From the NCBI GenBank assembly GCA_030600525.1, contig JAUVLX010000009.1, positions 1 to 27,143 on the forward strand: DNA of 27,143 bases, in the 5' to 3' direction. Each line of letters begins with the position of its first letter. Position 1 is the stretch's first letter. This stretch comes from Desulfobulbus sp. (GTDB lineage Bacteria; Desulfobacterota; Desulfobulbia; Desulfobulbales; Desulfobulbaceae). Below the pieces are notes generated by a model. It was not told the origin of the DNA. It searched no databases and saw only the letters and a program-made list of their open reading frames with translations. Below, piece by piece: positions 23,762 through 27,143 of this stretch. Both the position numbers and the translations under genes were made by a program.

Positions 23762-25249
23762 ATGTCTGCATATGTGCTTGCCATTGATCAGGGCACAACC
23801 TCAAGTCGTGCCATCATTTTTGATGGAGCGTTTGAAATTATAGCTGTCGCCCAGAAAGAGTTTACCCAGTTCTTCCCGCAATCAGGATGGGTAGAGCATG
23901 ATTGTGAAGAGATTTGGGAATCTACCCTTTTCACCTGTCGGCAGGCGATGGATAAGGCCGGTATTGGTGCAAAGAATATTGCTGCAATTGGGATTACCAA
24001 CCAGCGGGAAACAACCATTCTCTGGGATCGACAAACAGGCAAGCCCATCCATCGGGCAATTGTGTGGCAGGACAGGAGAACTGCAGATTTTTGCACAATC
24101 CTTAAAACCAGTGGTCATGATGAAATGGTGACCAGCAAGACAGGGTTACTTATCGATCCCTATTTTTCAGGCACCAAAATTCATTGGATGCTTAACCATG
24201 TGGAAGGGGCACGGGAAATGGCAAAGGCCGGCAGACTGGCCTTTGGTACTGTTGACAGTTTTTTATTATGGCGTCTTACAGAGGGCAGGGTCCATGCCAC
24301 AGATGCAACCAATGCGGCCCGGACCATGCTGTACAATATCCATGAAAACCGTTGGGATGAAGAGTTGCTTGATCTTCTCCAGGTTCCGGCGTCTATGCTA
24401 CCGACGGTTCATGATTGTTCCGCCGACTTTGGCTTTACCGAACCAGGTCTACTGGGTGGGGCAATTCCTGTGTGTGGTATTGCTGGAGATCAGCAGGCTG
24501 CCCTGGTCGGGCAGGCTTGTTTTGAGCCGGGGATGTTGAAATCGACCTATGGTACTGGCTGTTTTGCCGTGCTCAATACGGGTACAGAGCCCGTTCGTTC
24601 ATCGAGTAAACTGCTAACCACCGTAGGGTATCGGCTGAATGGTAAAACCACTTATGCTTTAGAAGGATCCATTTTTGTTGCCGGTGCTGCTGTTCAGTGG
24701 ATGCGCGATGCAATGGGACTAATTGAAAAGGCCTCTGCCACCGGTGCACTGGCCAGGAGTGCTGACCCAAATCAGGATGTATATCTGGTGCCTGCCTTTA
24801 CCGGTATGGGAGCACCTTACTGGGATGCTGATGCCCGGGGTGCAATTTTTGGTATTACAAGGGGAACCGGACCGGCTGAGCTTTCCCGGGCCGCGTTGGA
24901 GTCTGTCTGTTACCAAACACGTGATTTACTGGATGCCATGCAAAATGACTGGCAGCAGGAAAAAAGTCCGATTCTGAGGGTTGACGGTGGGATGGTTGCT
25001 TCAAATTTCACCATGCAGTCACTGGCTGATATTCTTAATGCCCCGGTTGATCGTCCTGTCGTTCTCGAAACCACAGCACTTGGAGCAGCGTATCTTGCAG
25101 GATTACAAAAAGAAATTTATCCGGCCCCAGAGCAGTTTGCGAAAACCTGGAAACTTGATCGCCGATTTATACCACAGATGAGTAAAGAAATGAGAGATCG
25201 AAAGTATGCGGGATGGAAGGATGCGGTGCAAAGGACATTGACAACCTGA
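23762..25249 (+). CDS. glpK: Glycerol kinase
   Basis: Phosphorylates glycerol to glycerol-3-phosphate with ATP, trapping it in the cytoplasm. The 495-residue product is of normal length and carries the FGGY-kinase motifs: DQGTTSSRAIIFD at the N-terminus, TNQRETTILWDRQTG near 80, DATNAARTMLYNIH near 180, GIAGDQQAALVGQ near 240 and the C-terminal DGGMVASNFTMQSLADIL. GAGGG lies before the ATG. It follows the transporter scar, so substrate must enter by another route such as diffusion or an unlinked GlpF. A strong hairpin terminator follows. Confidence 0.97.
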   Translation: MSAYVLAIDQGTTSSRAIIFDGAFEIIAVAQKEFTQFFPQSGWVEHDCEEIWESTLFTCRQAMDKAGIGAKNIAAIGITNQRETTILWDRQTGKPIHRAIVWQDRRTADFCTILKTSGHDEMVTSKTGLLIDPYFSGTKIHWMLNHVEGAREMAKAGRLAFGTVDSFLLWRLTEGRVHATDATNAARTMLYNIHENRWDEELLDLLQVPASMLPTVHDCSADFGFTEPGLLGGAIPVCGIAGDQQAALVGQACFEPGMLKSTYGTGCFAVLNTGTEPVRSSSKLLTTVGYRLNGKTTYALEGSIFVAGAAVQWMRDAMGLIEKASATGALARSADPNQDVYLVPAFTGMGAPYWDADARGAIFGITRGTGPAELSRAALESVCYQTRDLLDAMQNDWQQEKSPILRVDGGMVASNFTMQSLADILNAPVDRPVVLETTALGAAYLAGLQKEIYPAPEQFAKTWKLDRRFIPQMSKEMRDRKYAGWKDAVQRTLTT

Positions 25250-25263
25250 TACTCTGATACTGG

Positions 25264-25302
25264 TAGGACGACTCCTCTACTGCTTGTAGAGGAGTCGTCC
25301 TA
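25264..25302. terminator. Hairpin terminator between glpK and rdgB
   Basis: A perfect 17-bp stem, with left arm TAGGACGACTCCTCTAC (25264-25280) and a TGCTT loop, fills the gap between two convergent genes. T-runs on either side are short, so termination may rely on stem strength. Confidence 0.8.
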
Positions 25303-25310
25303 TAAAACTC

Positions 25311-25994
25311 TCAGCACATTTTGTCCTGAGACCAATCGTTGTGCTCAAATTCCGAGTGATCGGCTTTAGGTGGCTTGATTTCTGCCATCCGCTGCCGCAA
25401 CCATACCTGAACTTTGCTTATCTCTGCAGCAAACTCAGCAAGTGCCTTGCCACGATGGCTGACCCCGCTTTTGTCCTCCATCGAGACTTCAGCAAAGGTC
25501 TTGTTGAACGGTTTATAGAAAAAAACAGGATCATAACCAAACCCAGCCTCTCCTCGCCTTTCGGTGAGGATTTCCCCGTCGCACCTGCCTTCCCAGGTCA
25601 GAGCTGGTCCCTGTGGGGTTGCCAAAGAGAGCACGCACATGAAATAGGCGGAGCGATCTTCCTTGCCTTCCATTTCCTGGAGTAGTTTTTCACAGTTGTC
25701 CCAATCTGAGACTTTTTCTCCAGCGTACCGGGCAGAATACACGCCTGGTCGACCGTCCAGAGCATTGACGGCAATCCCAGAATCATCAGCAAGACATGGG
25801 AGGCCGAGCATTTTTGCATAGTGCAGTGCTTTTTTGTAGGCATTGTCATCAAAAGTTTCGCCGTCTTCCACAGCTTCAGGCATTGGGCCGAAATCTTTGA
25901 TGGTTTTTACCGTAATAGGCGTATCTTTTAAGAGTGCTTGAATTTCCTTTAATTTGTTTTTATTGCCCGTTGCTAATACAATAATATTGTCCAT
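25311..25994 (-). CDS. rdgB: RdgB/HAM1-family dITP/XTP pyrophosphatase
   Basis: Removes non-canonical purine nucleoside triphosphates (dITP, XTP) by hydrolysing them to monophosphates. The 227-residue product starts with VLATGNKNKLKEIQ, followed by LADDSGIAVNALDGRPGVYSARY, GFGYDPVFF and SHRGKAL, the family's substrate-binding and catalytic blocks. It is longer than the usual ~200 residues, with a C-terminal tail of about 25 residues (VWLRQRMAEIKPPKADHSEFE...) that is not part of the common fold. It is convergent with glpK. Confidence 0.93.
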   Translation of the reverse strand: MDNIIVLATGNKNKLKEIQALLKDTPITVKTIKDFGPMPEAVEDGETFDDNAYKKALHYAKMLGLPCLADDSGIAVNALDGRPGVYSARYAGEKVSDWDNCEKLLQEMEGKEDRSAYFMCVLSLATPQGPALTWEGRCDGEILTERRGEAGFGYDPVFFYKPFNKTFAEVSMEDKSGVSHRGKALAEFAAEISKVQVWLRQRMAEIKPPKADHSEFEHNDWSQDKMC

Positions 25995-26074
25995 GAGTAT
26001 ACTCCTATGAAGCTGTTGTTCTTGTAGTTAGTGCCAATTTATGAACGGTATTTATGCCAGATAGCGGCGTTATG

Positions 26075-26291
26075 TTTAAAATTTTATCCCCGGAGGTAAG
26101 CGAAGACTTCGATATCAAATATATGAGCCTGTTGATTTACTGTCTTTTCGCCCAATCTCTTCGTTATGCTGAAAAAATAATCCTCGGAATATCAACTATA
26201 TGCCTGTGTTTATTTTTTAAGCATGCCTTGACCTTGAACGAAAATCCTAGTAAATCAACAGACTCATATATACCTGTGGTAAAATTTTAAA
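26075..26291. mobile_element. MITE-like inverted-repeat element, copy A
   Basis: A 217-bp non-coding element with bipartite inverted ends: TTTAAAATTTTA (26075-26086) pairs with 26280-26291, and the 23-base segment 26119-26141 pairs with 26249-26271 with one mismatch. The left arm carries an extra ~28-base hairpin module (CGGAGGTAAGCGAAGACTTCG). The interior (26142-26248) aligns with 1-135. It lies in the 387-bp gene-free gap between rdgB and queH; otherwise that gap shows only a small hairpin at about 26327-26344. Confidence 0.7.
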
Positions 26292-26381
26292 AATGCCTCG
26301 GAGCCTGGAGCTTACCTGCTCTCAAACCAAAATCCTCATTTTGGGACAGACACTAGTTATAAAAATAGAAAGTTTGGATAA

Positions 26382-26960
26382 TTAATCTGTTTGTTGAGTC
26401 TGTGCAGCTGCTAAACGCATCTTTTTCTTTAATTTTTTGTCATACCGTTCCTGCTCACTGTAAATACAGCCACAATAAGGCTGCCGATAGAGGTCCATGG
26501 CTATGGATGTGTCAATCCCCTCCTGCCAACCAACGCGGAAATCCTGGTAATAAAAATCAACACCGTGCAGTTGGGCGAACTCTTCGCATTTTTTTACAAG
26601 CAGCTCGTGATTTTGATATTTTGAGTAGAGCAGGGTGGTGGTAAAGGCATCTGCACCTGTCTCTGCCGCTCTTTTGGCAGTTCTTTCAAGACGCATGTCG
26701 TAGCAGAGTGAACATCTGCCAGCCTCATGAAAGACCACCTTCTGAAGAAATTCGGTTAATCCGTAGTTCGTATCAATCTCTACCTCAAATCCTGACTGTT
26801 CGGAATATTGTCGTAGTGCAGCCGTACGTCGTTTGAATTCCCGATAAGGGTGAATGTTAGGATTATAAAAATACCCAGATACACGATGTCCGCTGCCTGT
26901 CAGTTGCTCAAACGGGTATATGGAACAGGGGCCACAACAGGTGTGGAGAAGTATATCCAT
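26382..26960 (-). CDS. queH: Epoxyqueuosine reductase QueH
   Basis: Reduces epoxyqueuosine to queuosine in tRNA, the final step of queuosine synthesis, as the non-homologous alternative to QueG. The 192-residue product has the diagnostic cysteine clusters of the DUF208/QueH family: TCCGPCSIYP at residues 7-16, CSLCYDMRL mid-protein and YCGCIYSEQER near the C-terminus. These bind an iron-sulfur cluster and a neighbouring metal. A FYNPNIHPYREFKRR segment and the YSKYQNHE stretch are also typical. Its ATG overlaps the upstream gene's stop as TAATG. Confidence 0.93.
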   Translation of the reverse strand: MDILLHTCCGPCSIYPFEQLTGSGHRVSGYFYNPNIHPYREFKRRTAALRQYSEQSGFEVEIDTNYGLTEFLQKVVFHEAGRCSLCYDMRLERTAKRAAETGADAFTTTLLYSKYQNHELLVKKCEEFAQLHGVDFYYQDFRVGWQEGIDTSIAMDLYRQPYCGCIYSEQERYDKKLKKKMRLAAAQTQQTD

Positions 26961-27143
26961 TATTTGACCTTGAAATGTTTGGGATTAATACCGTAATTAT
27001 GGATTTTGTAGTTTATGATCCGTAAACTGGTGTCCAGATTTTTGGCTGCTTTTGTCTGATTGCCGTTATTTTTCTTCAGCGCATCAACAATAAGCTCTCT
27101 TTCAAAATTTTCAACAGCAGTGGCCAGGGAAAGAGGTTTATCC
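26960..27143 (-). CDS. Sigma-54-dependent regulator, C-terminal fragment (partial)
   Basis: The last ~60 residues of a gene that begins outside the window. It carries a Fis-type helix-turn-helix: VENFERELIVDALKKNNGNQ, then KAAKNLDTSLRIINYKIHNYG and a short INPKHFKVK tail. This tail is typical of enhancer-binding regulators of the NtrC/NifA/PspF class. The receiver and AAA+ domains cannot be seen. The stop overlaps the queH start by one base (TAATG), so the two are in one transcript. There is no clear functional link to queuosine. Confidence 0.85.
   Translation of the reverse strand, partial: DKPLSLATAVENFERELIVDALKKNNGNQTKAAKNLDTSLRIINYKIHNYGINPKHFKVK

Noticed and set aside
1..27143. CRISPR arrays and tRNA or rRNA genes
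   Set aside because: No regularly spaced short direct repeats and no tRNA-like cloverleaf or rRNA sequence were recognised in any gap, though a dedicated search (tRNAscan-SE, Rfam) was not possible.

Overview
The window looks like chromosomal DNA of an anaerobic, sulfur-metabolising Desulfobacterota bacterium, most likely Desulfobulbales. This rests on gene content (a YedE/TusA/DsrE sulfur-handling cluster beside GatCAB, gyrase and clamp genes), moderately AT-rich composition and Desulfobulbaceae-like proteins. It is an inference; no 16S or marker search was possible.

Layout. (1) 1-5785: minus-strand housekeeping genes: 5-formyltetrahydrofolate cyclo-ligase, an HD-GYP response regulator, gatC, gatA, hisC and cmk. 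Two short inverted-repeat elements (1-135 and 3931-4073) sit in the gaps. (2) 5812-8687: a sulfur module. A YedE/YeeE-type sulfur transporter (minus) is divergent from a tightly packed plus-strand operon of tusA, a DsrE-like gene and two small genes. This matches the 'YTD' cluster reported as a genomic marker of microbial sulfur disproportionation. Good promoters and terminators bound it. (3) 8686-11637: a serine hydrolase gene (minus), then an 1.8-kb AT-rich gene-free stretch that is a tandem array. A ~770-790 bp unit occurs twice, followed by a third partial copy that runs into dnaN. Every copy keeps one identical DnaA-box-like nonamer and a TATAAT box. Genes mostly point away from this stretch on both sides, so it is a candidate replication origin. 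(4) 11638-19317: dnaN, a short asparaginase-fold protein (in the slot where recF is common), gyrB, gyrA and gpsA, all plus strand. (5) 19401-25249: an NlpE/META-type lipoprotein, then a glycerol module: a DeoR/GlpR repressor, glpD, a deletion scar joining the start of glpS to the end of glpV (a glycerol ABC transporter has been lost), and glpK. (6) 25264-27143: a bidirectional terminator, rdgB (minus), another dispersed inverted-repeat element, queH (minus) and the 3' end of a sigma-54 activator gene (minus).

The functional themes are sulfur transfer or disproportionation, replication and supercoiling control near the probable origin, and glycerol-3-phosphate metabolism (gpsA, glpD and glpK) with its own repressor. 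The least-explained features are the triplicated origin-like region, the dispersed repeat family (1-135, 20501-20620, 26075-26291) with self-complementary ends, and the two small uncharacterised partners in the sulfur operon.
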